From assembly GCA_011525625.1 (NCBI GenBank), contig WYAX01000010.1, forward strand, positions 1 to 64,000: DNA of 64,000 nt. The letters are read 5' to 3'. Origin of the DNA: Nitrospira defluvii. GTDB taxonomy: Bacteria > Nitrospirota > Nitrospiria > Nitrospirales > Nitrospiraceae. Positions 1 through 8,194 of this stretch are shown here, one piece after another. The position numbers and the translations under genes were made by a program. Under the pieces are notes generated by a model, which was not told the DNA's origin, did not search any database, and worked only from the letters and a program-made list of their open reading frames with translations. Position 1 is the first letter of the stretch. Every line of letters begins with the position of its first letter.

Positions 1-943
1 AATTGCGGTGTCGGTCTTTCCACCGAGCAATGCCCCTGACAATTTCGTTCAGTAGCCATTCTTCCCCTCCAGGGGTGGCACAAATGACCGCCAACATCGG
101 CGTCAGGGTGTCACTCACCCATCGTTTCACGTTCTGCAGGGTCTGCACCTGCTTTTCCTGGGCCAATCGCCCCTTCTGAAATCCCTCCGTCAGGAGGGCG
201 TACCACTCCAAGACTGGAGCCCGGTAGCGTTCTTCCTCTTCGGTGTCTTTGGTAATATCTCGGAAATCCACATACGAGCGAAGCAAACCGACTACCAACT
301 CCTTCCAGTCGGCTTCATCTAACGTCGCTAATGCTCGGGCACACTGTTCCGCACGGTCTTTCTTGAGTTCCAATTCCCACCGGACTCCGTAGTCCTGCCA
401 GTTCTCCTGACTCTTGCTCTGCAGTTCCAGCCGCTTGTCATAAATTCGCAGCAACGTCTGACTCTGTGGACTCCCGAAGTACATCGTCTCACCCGTCGTC
501 GCTCCGGTCCCATGCGTCAGATTCGAGACGATATGGCGTACCTGAGCCGCCCTTGTGACGCATTGGCCTGCCGAGACCGCTTCTCGGATGGTTGAGACCG
601 GCACCGTGCCGGTTCGGTCATCCAGGGCGCAATCAATGCGCGTCACATGCCCTTGCTGCTTATGCACCCACTGCAGGAGCCCTCGGATCTGATCCCGTGT
701 CAGGGCGGACGCGAGGCCGCCCGACAGATCCACATGGATTTCATTCGGACGACGAGGGGCGTTGGTGCCCAATTTCCCGACCCCGCGCAGGCCGTCTGAC
801 CTCATCCAGGACAAGGGATACCCTCGGAAGCCACCCTTGGCCTTACTCCAATCGCCACCCAATACCCGCATGGTCTCTTGAGGGTTACTGGCTAAGACCG
901 TAAAGGCGAGCCAATCAATCGTGAGGGTGAAGCTAGAATCCAT
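1..943 (-). CDS. Replication initiation factor (Rep_trans family), 3' end beyond window
   Basis: An open frame runs without a stop from the ATG at 943 to the left edge (at least 314 residues), so the C-terminus is missing. Near residue 70 is a 'HVDLSGGLA' segment, then 'VTRIDCALDD', then 'TMYFGSPQSQTLLRIYDK', followed by acidic and basic helices. This order (R-x-D, Y-x-G-S-x-x-S, I-Y-D-K) is the signature of the Rep_trans replication initiators of rolling-circle plasmids and some integrated phage-like elements; the Tyr of the last motif is the likely nicking residue. No alternative start exists between 943 and the upstream in-frame stop. It lies downstream of a small ribbon-helix-helix gene and a strong hairpin, as expected for a plasmid replication module. 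The family call is from motifs only. Confidence 0.8.
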   Translation of the reverse strand, partial: MDSSFTLTIDWLAFTVLASNPQETMRVLGGDWSKAKGGFRGYPLSWMRSDGLRGVGKLGTNAPRRPNEIHVDLSGGLASALTRDQIRGLLQWVHKQQGHVTRIDCALDDRTGTVPVSTIREAVSAGQCVTRAAQVRHIVSNLTHGTGATTGETMYFGSPQSQTLLRIYDKRLELQSKSQENWQDYGVRWELELKKDRAEQCARALATLDEADWKELVVGLLRSYVDFRDITKDTEEEERYRAPVLEWYALLTEGFQKGRLAQEKQVQTLQNVKRWVSDTLTPMLAVICATPGGEEWLLNEIVRGIARWKDRHRN

Positions 944-982
944 AGACTCTATCGAACTCCTGTACGAAGCGCTGTGGGTAGC

Positions 983-1007
983 GCCCCCGTGTTACCAAGA
1001 CGGGGGC
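983..1007. repeat. Perfect 8-bp hairpin upstream of rep
   Basis: GCCCCCGT (983-990) and ACGGGGGC (1000-1007) form a perfect stem around a 9-nt loop, GTTACCAAG. It sits 40 bp upstream of the rep start codon, with no T-run after it on either strand. In rolling-circle replicons a nick-site hairpin next to the initiator gene is common, so this is a candidate double-strand origin; an attenuator between the upstream regulator gene and rep is the alternative. Confidence 0.5.
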
Positions 1008-1088
1008 CATTCCGCTCCGCCCCGCAGCCTGCCGGCATGCGGCGCGGACCGGCTTTGCCTGTTGATAGTGAGACGGATAGCACTCGTT

Positions 1089-1337
1089 TCAGCGTCCTTC
1101 CTGCGTCGGTCGCGCGAGTTTCTGTCGAACTGCAGCAAAGGCTTTCTCTCCGACCTCTCTCGCCACAATCTTGATGGCCTCGGCTTTCCCATCCATCACC
1201 ATGCTCATCAAGACGGCCCCGCGCACATACTTGGAGACGGTCGTCCCTTCTTCCGCCGCGCAGCGTTCGATAAGTTTGCGTTCTTGGTCTGTGACTTTGA
1301 ACTGCAGGGTTTCGGTTTTGGTTTCGTCTGATTTCAT
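1089..1337 (-). CDS. Ribbon-helix-helix (Arc/MetJ-type) DNA-binding protein
   Basis: 82 residues, ATG at 1337 with AGGAG 8 nt upstream. The N-terminal 'ETLQFKVTDQERKLIERCAAEEGTTVSKYVRGAVL' pattern is a beta strand followed by two helices with the G-T-T-V-S turn seen in ribbon-helix-helix regulators of plasmid copy control, relaxosome accessory proteins and antitoxins. It is directly upstream of rep on the same strand, so it probably controls rep or marks DNA for transfer. No toxin-like partner is seen beside it. The precise subfamily cannot be set. Confidence 0.7.
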   Translation of the reverse strand: MKSDETKTETLQFKVTDQERKLIERCAAEEGTTVSKYVRGAVLMSMVMDGKAEAIKIVAREVGEKAFAAVRQKLARPTQEGR

Positions 1338-1362
1338 GGCTCTCCTATAATGTGTAATCCAT

Positions 1363-1390
1363 AATATAATATATAAATTATGTCCGTCAA
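1363..1390 (-). promoter_or_regulatory. Sigma-70-like promoter for the RHH/rep genes
   Basis: On the minus strand, TTGACG (1390-1385) and TATATT (1368-1363) are separated by 16 bp and lie about 25 bp upstream of the RHH start codon. The -10 area is a long A/T tract with repeated ATA/TAT units that could also be an operator for the encoded RHH protein (inference). Confidence 0.45.
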
Positions 1391-1638
1391 CCGGCCACCC
1401 TTCATGGAGGCACGACTAAAAGGTAATAGACTGTTTAGTTAGACGTGTTGGCTGAGACGGGTAAATTGATCGACTTGAATTCTGGCAACGGCTTCAAAAG
1501 CGCACTGAGTGTTCAATTAACGTTGCAGAGGGCCAGACAAGACGATGCGGCGTGAGTCAGTCGGTACATGCCGAGCGCACATGTTAAGTCAATAGAAGCT
1601 ATGACGTGGATGAAGGATTGCTTGCCGCGAAACTATTA
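1391..1638. other. Non-coding stretch between RHH gene and SIR2 gene
   Basis: Mixed-composition DNA between the promoter of the RHH gene and the stop codon of the SIR2 gene. I see no coding frame with a plausible start and no strong hairpin with a T-run. Confidence 0.5.
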
Positions 1639-4341
1639 TCATTTTTCCGCTTTTCTCTTTCCCTTGTCCTTGCGTAGCGTAGCGACTTCTTTTTCGAGTT
1701 CACCTATGCGACGATCAGAATCTCTTAACCTTTTCGAATAATTTCGTTTTGTATACTGCAATTGTTCCGCCAGGTCTTCCTGTACTTCCTTATTCAACTT
1801 CTCCAACTCCTCCTGAAAATCGTCGATCCCCATCTCCTCTCTAGGTGTCTTCTTTCTCATTTTCTTCTTGAGACGTTCGAGTAACCCAAAAAATTTTCCA
1901 TCAGATAGCGCCACTTGTACAGATGCCGCTTCCTCTTTCGAGACAACTCTCGCCCCAAATACAGATTTTTTAACCAAGCTAACAGAATCGGGAAGACTAT
2001 ATGATGTGGAATTACCACGGATAATCGCATTAAGAATATCTTTTCGATTCCTTGGTTGAGAAAGGAGACGGGAATCGAGAAAGCTGGCCCACGCAGAAAC
2101 GGGGAATGTTGGAGGTTTGCCCCAAGTAGTGGGATCTCGAAGAAACACTCTTTCCAATATGGTCTCGAAAGATAGAAACCAAACGTTGTCGGAGCTGCCT
2201 TGAGATATTCGGTCTTTTCGCCGGTGATATAAATATAAGAACTGCTTAGCCTCATTTTGATTAAGTATGTCCGGACGCATTCCGTGAGCTTCTCCGGAAG
2301 TGTCTCCTCCTCCCCTTCTTCCCCACTCCTCGGCGATGGCGGTCACCATTCCGCTATATGCGTTCCTGTCAAAATGTACCTCTGTACTTGGTATGACCTC
2401 GATCCCAAATTCAGTCAAAACGGCCAAGATCTTTTTTGTGTTATACGCCGTGAGATATTCCTTGAGAGTAGAACTACTACGTTGTGGTGCACGTAAAAAT
2501 CCCTGAACGAAGCAATTCCCTCGATCTCCATTTAGTGCTAGATAAACCGCTAAATCCTTTCGGCTTTGACCGAAGGACTGAGCTATCGTATCCGTGACAG
2601 CCCTATGGGCAAAAACTTCATTAAGAATATCCTCGATGACGGCTAGTGAGCATCCAGCATTCTTCGAATCTCTTAAAAGGCTCGCCATCCAAACATGGTT
2701 TTTGTGCTCTTTTATTATAAGAGGTAGAAGAACATTTGAATCGAGATAAAGATCATAGCTAGAAACATATTCTTTGAGAAAACTGGTCGCCGTCGGATCC
2801 AGCTTTACGGAATTCAGTAAGAATGCGGAACTCAGTAGACGGTAAATGTATCCAATTTCTGAATCATCAGGTTGTTCAAAGACGACTCCAAGCAGCTCTT
2901 CTGCAATTCTTCGTTCTTCTGCATCATCGAAATACACTGAAACCAATTCACGTATATGAGAAAGACCTAGCTCTCGACCTATCCCACCATCTATCCATTC
3001 GGCCATACGCTTCCCGAAACCGAGACAAAGATGCTGAAAAACCAAATCTAAATTGCTGAGAAACGAGTCGGATATTTGGCCAGCTTTTGCTAAACGACGA
3101 CGGATGGAAGCAGTGAAAGATGTTTTGTCATCCTCCCACTCTAGGCGCGATCGTTTCTGGATTTGCGCAACTCGTGTAGATACTACCCGATATTGCTGGA
3201 CCCCCTCCTCGAATGAAATCAGTTTAAGATCTCGCAATTGGTTCAATGCCCTGGCAGCGAAGGTTTCGGCCCAAATAGGACCAATGTTCAAAACCTTTTG
3301 CACAAATTGACAGACCCATTCTAGGTCAATGGTTGTCTTCTCGGAGAGGCTTGGCACAAGGATACTGACAATGGTCTTGGATGGAAGATCATCAGATTCA
3401 AGCCCGTGAAGATACTCACTCAATGCGGTCAACGCACTCTTGGTCTCATCAGTAACCTTACTAACCGCGATGACGGATTTTGTACTTGCAGGAGATAGCT
3501 TTCTTCTTTCAACGTTCAGCGTTTCAATCCATTGAGGGAGGTGAGCCCAGCTCTCGAAAGGCTGAATTGCTGCGACATTTGCAGGAAGAGGCGGAAGACG
3601 ATCGCCTTTAAGGCCTACGAACCATGATTGTTTCGAGAACTGGCAATGTTCAGTTAAAAACTCCAGAATTTCGAGTATGTATGGGTCGCCAAAGCTGTAC
3701 CCAAGAAACATGACCGAGCATTGTTGAAGTATGGCGTGCATTGCCAGGCGGATAGAATCTAATCTGCTACTCTTCAGTACTAAATAATCTGCCTTCGACA
3801 GGACCAAGAATGGTCCACCTTGAACAACCTTCATATCGTCGGGAGGGAGCGCATTGTCTATATCTCCGTGAAGTTTGAGCAAGAATTGAGAGTCTTGGCT
3901 ATTCACTGCTGAATGAACCAGCTTAAGCTCGGGCAAAGAATTACTTAACTTCCATGATTGATCGGATACTACTCTGTTCAATAGCCGGTCGTAATTCGTA
4001 GTAACAAATCCTTTGAGATCCAAACCCGCAAGTGCCAAGTGAACTTGGCTTTCACTTTTCGGCTTCAGAATTTCCCTTAACACCGTTGCCAACTCACTTC
4101 TCCTGGTGACCATGGCAATATTGTCTAGACCAATTTGAAACGTCTCCCGGCTAGAAACTAATTGCCCGATTGTGCCCTGTAATACCTCCGGAATGTGGCC
4201 CTTAGCTTTCAATCGCTCATACAGCTCTGTTGCCAGAGCTAACCAGTCTGGAAGGCCTGCGTCTCTGGAGATCCCGGCACCTGCAAAGACCACACAAGAT
4301 TTGTCTTTGATGGCTTGAACTATTTCCAGAATTTCAGACAT
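1639..4341 (-). CDS. SIR2-domain protein with PIN-like segment and C-terminal coiled coil (putative anti-phage effector)
   Basis: 900 residues. Residues 1-270 are SIR2-like: 'VVFAGAGISRDAGLPDW' (NAD-binding, 18-33), 'FVTTNYDR' (112-119), 'LLKLHGDID' with the likely catalytic His158, and 'FLGYSFGDP' (212-220). Around 340-395 a helical stretch followed by 'LISFEEGVQQYRVVS' resembles a winged helix. Near 530-545 'YDLYLDSNVLLPLI' has the D-x-N-x-L-L start of a PIN nuclease, with further acidic residues at about 570 and 691; this part is less certain. Residues 840-900 are a charged coiled coil. SIR2 proteins of this kind deplete NAD during phage infection (established for Thoeris, DSR and SIR2-HerA systems); a nuclease-like half in the same chain is not a layout I can match to a named system. 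The gene is A+T-richer than the backbone and sits near the edge of an integrated element. Confidence 0.75.
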   Translation of the reverse strand: MSEILEIVQAIKDKSCVVFAGAGISRDAGLPDWLALATELYERLKAKGHIPEVLQGTIGQLVSSRETFQIGLDNIAMVTRRSELATVLREILKPKSESQVHLALAGLDLKGFVTTNYDRLLNRVVSDQSWKLSNSLPELKLVHSAVNSQDSQFLLKLHGDIDNALPPDDMKVVQGGPFLVLSKADYLVLKSSRLDSIRLAMHAILQQCSVMFLGYSFGDPYILEILEFLTEHCQFSKQSWFVGLKGDRLPPLPANVAAIQPFESWAHLPQWIETLNVERRKLSPASTKSVIAVSKVTDETKSALTALSEYLHGLESDDLPSKTIVSILVPSLSEKTTIDLEWVCQFVQKVLNIGPIWAETFAARALNQLRDLKLISFEEGVQQYRVVSTRVAQIQKRSRLEWEDDKTSFTASIRRRLAKAGQISDSFLSNLDLVFQHLCLGFGKRMAEWIDGGIGRELGLSHIRELVSVYFDDAEERRIAEELLGVVFEQPDDSEIGYIYRLLSSAFLLNSVKLDPTATSFLKEYVSSYDLYLDSNVLLPLIIKEHKNHVWMASLLRDSKNAGCSLAVIEDILNEVFAHRAVTDTIAQSFGQSRKDLAVYLALNGDRGNCFVQGFLRAPQRSSSTLKEYLTAYNTKKILAVLTEFGIEVIPSTEVHFDRNAYSGMVTAIAEEWGRRGGGDTSGEAHGMRPDILNQNEAKQFLYLYHRRKDRISQGSSDNVWFLSFETILERVFLRDPTTWGKPPTFPVSAWASFLDSRLLSQPRNRKDILNAIIRGNSTSYSLPDSVSLVKKSVFGARVVSKEEAASVQVALSDGKFFGLLERLKKKMRKKTPREEMGIDDFQEELEKLNKEVQEDLAEQLQYTKRNYSKRLRDSDRRIGELEKEVATLRKDKGKRKAEK

Positions 4342-4685
4342 TTATTGCCTCTTAACAGAAAACTCATTCATAGGATGGGTCTAGCAGGGATTCCTCTGCC
4401 TGAAGATGTTCGAGCCGAGTTTAGTAAATTGTGGACAATCCTGCAAATTTTGTTGCAAACAGAAGAGCCGAAAAAGCCATTTGTAGAGATGGCATGACTG
4501 TTATTAGAGGAATACCTTGGTGACACTGGAGCAGGCTGTCCATTTCGGGGAAGAACGCGGCACCTTCTTAATGCATCACGACCTTCAAAACTTCTAAAAT
4601 AGACGCGACTAACTAGCACAGCATCGGACTAGGTCGGAGCTGTGGATGACTCTCAAAAAAAGTATTTCTTGAGAATTGAGTTCAA
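4342..4685. other. Non-coding stretch upstream of SIR2 gene
   Basis: Divergent intergenic DNA between the SIR2 gene (minus) and a secreted-protein gene (plus). Short overlapping frames on both strands lack convincing starts or composition, so I do not call a gene. Promoters for both neighbours are expected here but none is clear. Confidence 0.4.
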
Positions 4686-5306
4686 ATGAACCTGACTCAT
4701 GCCCTAATCCTATTGCTGGTAACCTGGATTTGCTTTGCCCCAACGAGTGCATCTTGCTTAAATTCTTATCAAGTGGGTGAAGCCATAGAAGGTGAGACTT
4801 ATAGCGAGGCAACCAAGGCATGGAACAAGAGGGAATTGTCTTTGTGGGTTGGCATAGATTCCTCGGGCGAGGAATTTGTGCTTTTCAGCGCGGAAGGCGG
4901 TATTGGAGAGGTCAATGTTTGGATGCCTTATGCATCGGGGGAAGTGGCTAAAATTGAGAAGCTATTAATAAAAGCTACTGAATGGATAAATATTGCGCGC
5001 AGCAATCGCGTAGACACATCCAAGGTCCTTGGATGCTTCCCCGATGCACAATATTTGATCTGTGAACGTGATGGAACGCCCCATGGGCGCAGGCAACTTG
5101 GAATACGTTTCTTTGCCATTAACGATGGCCAGACGAGTGGGGTTATCTTTGATATGGCAGATGGAGACAACCAATTTAGGCGGGCAACCATACAATTCGG
5201 CCCCACTGAGATAGAGAAGCTTCTGCAATCCCTTCATAAAGTCGAACATACTTTTAAGAAGGCTAGAGACATGGCTAAAAAGCAGGACCTATTTACTGCG
5301 CCATAA
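4686..5306 (+). CDS. Secreted protein of unknown function
   Basis: 206 residues starting MNLTHALILLLVTWICFAPT, a typical signal peptide with likely cleavage after 'TSASC' (about residue 24). The mature part shows 'SLWVGIDSSGEEFVLFSAEGG' and a repeated strand-rich pattern, ending in a Lys-rich helix; two Cys near 117 and 126 could form a disulfide. I do not recognise the family. It is the last gene of the left element, next to the integration junction, and divergent from the SIR2 gene. Whether it works with the SIR2 protein is unknown. Confidence 0.6.
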   Translation: MNLTHALILLLVTWICFAPTSASCLNSYQVGEAIEGETYSEATKAWNKRELSLWVGIDSSGEEFVLFSAEGGIGEVNVWMPYASGEVAKIEKLLIKATEWINIARSNRVDTSKVLGCFPDAQYLICERDGTPHGRRQLGIRFFAINDGQTSGVIFDMADGDNQFRRATIQFGPTEIEKLLQSLHKVEHTFKKARDMAKKQDLFTAP

Positions 5307-5444
5307 GGACTCTTTGTTGCGCTTCTCAAGAAGACGATACCCATGAGTCCAAGTACTCTACCTTTTCCTGATCGGTCATTTAGAGCGGAGAAACACCTCA
5401 TTGTGATTCGTGGTGAGTGAGTGACTGCCTGACAGCGGTTTTCG

Positions 5445-5464
5445 TGTGCTAGATTTGTGCTAGA
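5445..5464 (+). repeat. Tandem TGTGCTAGA repeats, candidate integrase arm sites
   Basis: TGTGCTAGA occurs at 5445-5453 and again at 5456-5464, an 11-bp period (one helical turn). The pair ends 130 bp before the tRNA-Gly remnant, inside the element. An almost identical pair occurs at 63421-63440 beside the tRNA-fMet remnant, in the same orientation relative to the tRNA. This fits arm-type binding sites of a tyrosine integrase (inference). Confidence 0.6.
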
Positions 5465-5594
5465 ACTTGTCAAAAGCTATCAAACTCGCCAGAACCTATC
5501 GACTTAGTAGGCACCGTCTAAACTGAGCCGCTACAAAAGAAAATCGGGGAAACCACGGCTCAATCAAGCCCTTACGAAATTGCTCTTTTCAGAA

Positions 5595-5639
5595 TTGCCA
5601 AGGCGAGGGTCGCGGGTTCAAATCCCGTTTCCCGCTCCA
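5595..5639 (+). other. att half-site: 45-nt 3' remnant of tRNA-Gly(GCC)
   Basis: The segment begins at the anticodon loop TTGCCAA (anticodon GCC at 5597-5599) and continues through the 3' anticodon stem, variable region, T-arm (GCGGG, loop TTCAAAT, CCCGT), the 3' acceptor strand TTCCCGC and TCCA. A T-run follows at 5641-5646. The 5' half is absent: the bases before 5595 do not pair with GGCGA. This is the displaced 3' end left when an element integrates into a tRNA gene; the intact tRNA-Gly should lie beyond the left edge of the window. It marks the right end of the left element. Confidence 0.85.
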
Positions 5640-6320
5640 ATTTTTTCTACTCTTACCCGTTCTTGCCCGCTCATCAGGCTGTGTTCAGGCAATGTGCATG
5701 ACAGACCTTGAGCGGTCAGCCTCTCGTCAACGCTCTCTTTTTCAGAGTCGCATTCGTACGCCATATCTGAGACACCGATTTTCCATAACGAAGAAATATC
5801 TGTACTGAAAGGATACGGCTGTCACTAAGGAGAGAGCCGGTTTCTCCACTTTCTCACATTCGCCATGCCATGAATTTAGCCAAATGGCAGGGTACGAATA
5901 GGCTGCCCCCTGCTCAATGGAGACCATCGCTAAGACATGGTCTCCTCGCAACGCTCATCGTCTCGTGATCGATCGCGAATGAGGTAGCGATATTTCCAGG
6001 AAACCATCGGGCGACAACGATGGCCAACCCGTTCCGATTTCCCATCTCTCGACCTGACTTTCTCACCCGCTGAACCAACAGATCTGGAGTGTCTTCAGCC
6101 GCGAGGCGCTGACGTGAGAGCAGTCTCGTGATGTCTTGGGGTAAGTCGGGCTCCTCTTCGATATGAGCCAACTCATCGCTCGACGAGCCTAGCGCTAGGG
6201 GCAGCAGTTCCCAGGCTTCGGATCGACCTTCGAAAAGGTCGAAGGACTCTGTGCAAACACGAGGTCAGTGGGGAGTTGAGGGTGCAGGAGGAGGCGGGAG
6301 TGTGGGAAACAGAGATACGT
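5640..6320. other. Non-coding backbone next to tRNA-Gly remnant
   Basis: No gene is convincing here. A minus-strand frame at 5914-6171 has protein-like composition but no recognisable family and no ribosome binding site. A perfect hairpin, TCGACCTT/AAGGTCGA with a CGAA loop, lies near 6223-6242 without a T-run. The stretch may hold decayed gene remnants. Confidence 0.4.
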
Positions 6321-6740
6321 CTACATCATCTTCTTAAATATCGTCAGAAGCCGTTGGCAGTAACTAGGATCGGAGGAGAACTCGGCACCGGTAAGCGGCA
6401 TGTTCAAGAACTCGTTATATCCGGGCAGCGATCGTACTTCGGGAGAGTTCAGGTCGCGAAAACCCATGGACCAATCCGGAAATTGTCGCGCCGGTATGGT
6501 TGTCTGCAAGAGCGTGAGTATTCCGCTATGGCGCTCATCCCGGAAGATTTTTGCATAGAGACTCAATACCGCCTGCTCTTCGCCCTCGAGCGCCTGCATA
6601 AAATTTCCGTTTTTGTAGAGCAACATTCCCGTGATGCCCACTCGACCGTTGTTTGCATGACAAGAGGCGAGTAGGTCGGTCAGCTGAGAGGGAGAAAACG
6701 GTCTCGTAGCAGAACTGGCGTAAACGAGACAAAAGATCAT
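6321..6740 (-). CDS. BLUF-domain blue-light sensor
   Basis: 139 residues, a single BLUF domain over residues 1-100 with a short C-terminal helical cap. The flavin-binding signature is complete: Tyr7 in 'LVYASSA', Asn30/31, 'GITGMLLYKNGNFMQALEG' with Gln49, and Trp90 in 'PDWSMGF'. BLUF proteins bind FAD and switch on blue light through the Tyr-Gln pair. There is no output domain, so it must act through a partner, as short BLUF proteins do. It has no operon partner: the next gene on the strand ends 330 bp away. Confidence 0.9.
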   Translation of the reverse strand: MIFCLVYASSATRPFSPSQLTDLLASCHANNGRVGITGMLLYKNGNFMQALEGEEQAVLSLYAKIFRDERHSGILTLLQTTIPARQFPDWSMGFRDLNSPEVRSLPGYNEFLNMPLTGAEFSSDPSYCQRLLTIFKKMM

Positions 6741-7069
6741 ATCTTCCCTATGACGGTAAGGTTGTTATGGTCAATCGTGACAAAAGCCCGCGACATGTTT
6801 CGAGGAAAGTCAGCTGGGCTTACAATGACTCTACGCCGTTCTTTCGCTGAATCAAGCCAATTTGAATTTTGCCTTCCCTTCCGATCATCTTCGGTCGTGT
6901 CGCTGTCTTCATGCCCGTCTTGTCCTCTGGAAAAGCCGAGGTTGTGCGACTCTGCTCCGATTCATGTTCGCGAAAACAGTCCACATCCTGCCACTCATCT
7001 GTTCGAGGGGTGAGAGGGTGCTAGCTGGTGCTACGTACCGTGGGGGACTGTTCAATCTTATCAACGGTG
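6741..7069. other. Non-coding stretch between pstS and the BLUF gene
   Basis: Downstream of the arsenic operon and upstream of the BLUF gene. No coding frame with a credible start and no strong terminator hairpin is visible; it should contain the BLUF promoter. Confidence 0.4.
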
Positions 7070-8194
7070 CTATTGAACCAGTTGTGCGCTGATTCTCTCC
7101 TCCTCACTCGCGTTGAAGAAAGTGACGTTCACTCCAAGGACCGTGCGGCCACCGAACACCGACCCTTTGACCTCTTTCTGAAGTCGAGCGGTTTGGACAG
7201 CGCGTGCAGCAGAAGGCAGTGGCACGTATCCGGCCTTCGAGACGTATTGCTCGCTTTCGTGGGAGAGGTAGAAGTGCGCGAAGGCCTCGATATCCGGGCG
7301 GGCGGCGGCAGCAGCGTTGACATAGATGAACAACGGTCGTGAAAGCGGTTCGTACGTAGCATCGATGACCGTTTGTGTGCTGGGGGCAACGCAGCCATGC
7401 CCGTTGTCTACAGAAACAAGCTTTAGCGTCTCTCTCTTGCTCCGGTAGTAGGCGTAGCCGAGGTAGCCGATGGCGTGTGGGTTCGCCGCCACGCCTCGCT
7501 GGATCACCATGTCGTCTTCGCTCATGGTGACGTCGCCTCTGCTTTTGCCTTCGCTGCCGACTATGGCCAGTGTGAAATAATCGAAAGTCCCGGAGTCTTT
7601 GCCTGGGCTGAACAGCACCAACGGGTCGGCCGGGAAACTCTGTCGGATCTGCCGCCATGTGGTGATCGTGCGTTCAGCAGCCGGTTCCCACATGCGTCGA
7701 AGCTCGTTCATGCTGAGGCAATCGGCGAAGGTGTTCTTGGCATTGACCACCAGGGAGAGGGTGTCGAACGCGACCGGTAACTCGATGTACTCGATGTGCT
7801 GAGCTTGGCACTCCTGGCTTTCTAAGGTGTTGATGGGGCGTGAGGCGCCGGCGATATCGATTTGACCCGCACACAATTTCTTGAAGCCTCCACCGGTACC
7901 GGAGAATTCAATCTGGAATTTCACGCTGGGATTCGTTTTGCTGAAGGCCTCCGCAATTGCCTTGGAGAGAGGGTAGACCGTGCTTGACCCGTCGATCGAG
8001 ATGGCTCCCGAGGGTTGCTCGGGATTGCACGCGGATAGGCAACCGGCCATGATCACAGTTAAAGAAAGGACTGTGCGCCATTGTGTCGATTGCCTCAGGA
8101 TGTCGGCCCGTGGTTGGGAGATGCGTGGAGAACATAGCGATCCATTGTTACCGGCCTTCAGCATCTGCACGTTCTGTAGAGTGGCCGCACTCAT
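7070..8194 (-). CDS. pstS: PstS-like phosphate/arsenate-binding lipoprotein
   Basis: 374 residues from the ATG at 8194, which overlaps the arsC stop (ATGA) and has GGAGG 6 nt upstream; a longer start at 8224 is less likely. A hydrophobic segment ends in a lipobox (MAGC or LSAC, residues 49-56). The binding domain opens with 'SIDGSSTVYPL' and 'FSGTGGGFKKLCAGQIDIAGASRPI', both phosphate-contact segments of PstS, and later has 'SPGKDSGTFDYF'. PstS delivers phosphate to the PstCAB importer. Here there are no pstCAB genes, and translation is coupled to arsC, so a role in oxyanion sensing, scavenging or phosphate/arsenate discrimination is plausible (inference). Confidence 0.85.
   Translation of the reverse strand: MSAATLQNVQMLKAGNNGSLCSPRISQPRADILRQSTQWRTVLSLTVIMAGCLSACNPEQPSGAISIDGSSTVYPLSKAIAEAFSKTNPSVKFQIEFSGTGGGFKKLCAGQIDIAGASRPINTLESQECQAQHIEYIELPVAFDTLSLVVNAKNTFADCLSMNELRRMWEPAAERTITTWRQIRQSFPADPLVLFSPGKDSGTFDYFTLAIVGSEGKSRGDVTMSEDDMVIQRGVAANPHAIGYLGYAYYRSKRETLKLVSVDNGHGCVAPSTQTVIDATYEPLSRPLFIYVNAAAAARPDIEAFAHFYLSHESEQYVSKAGYVPLPSAARAVQTARLQKEVKGSVFGGRTVLGVNVTFFNASEEERISAQLVQ

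Noticed and set aside
5914-6171. Minus-strand frame of 85 residues in the stretch after the tRNA-Gly remnant
   Set aside because: No family resemblance, no ribosome binding site, and it sits in a stretch with other unconvincing frames; possibly a decayed remnant.
6223-6242. Perfect hairpin TCGACCTT-CGAA-AAGGTCGA
   Set aside because: No T-run on either strand and no gene ends beside it, so it is not called as a terminator.
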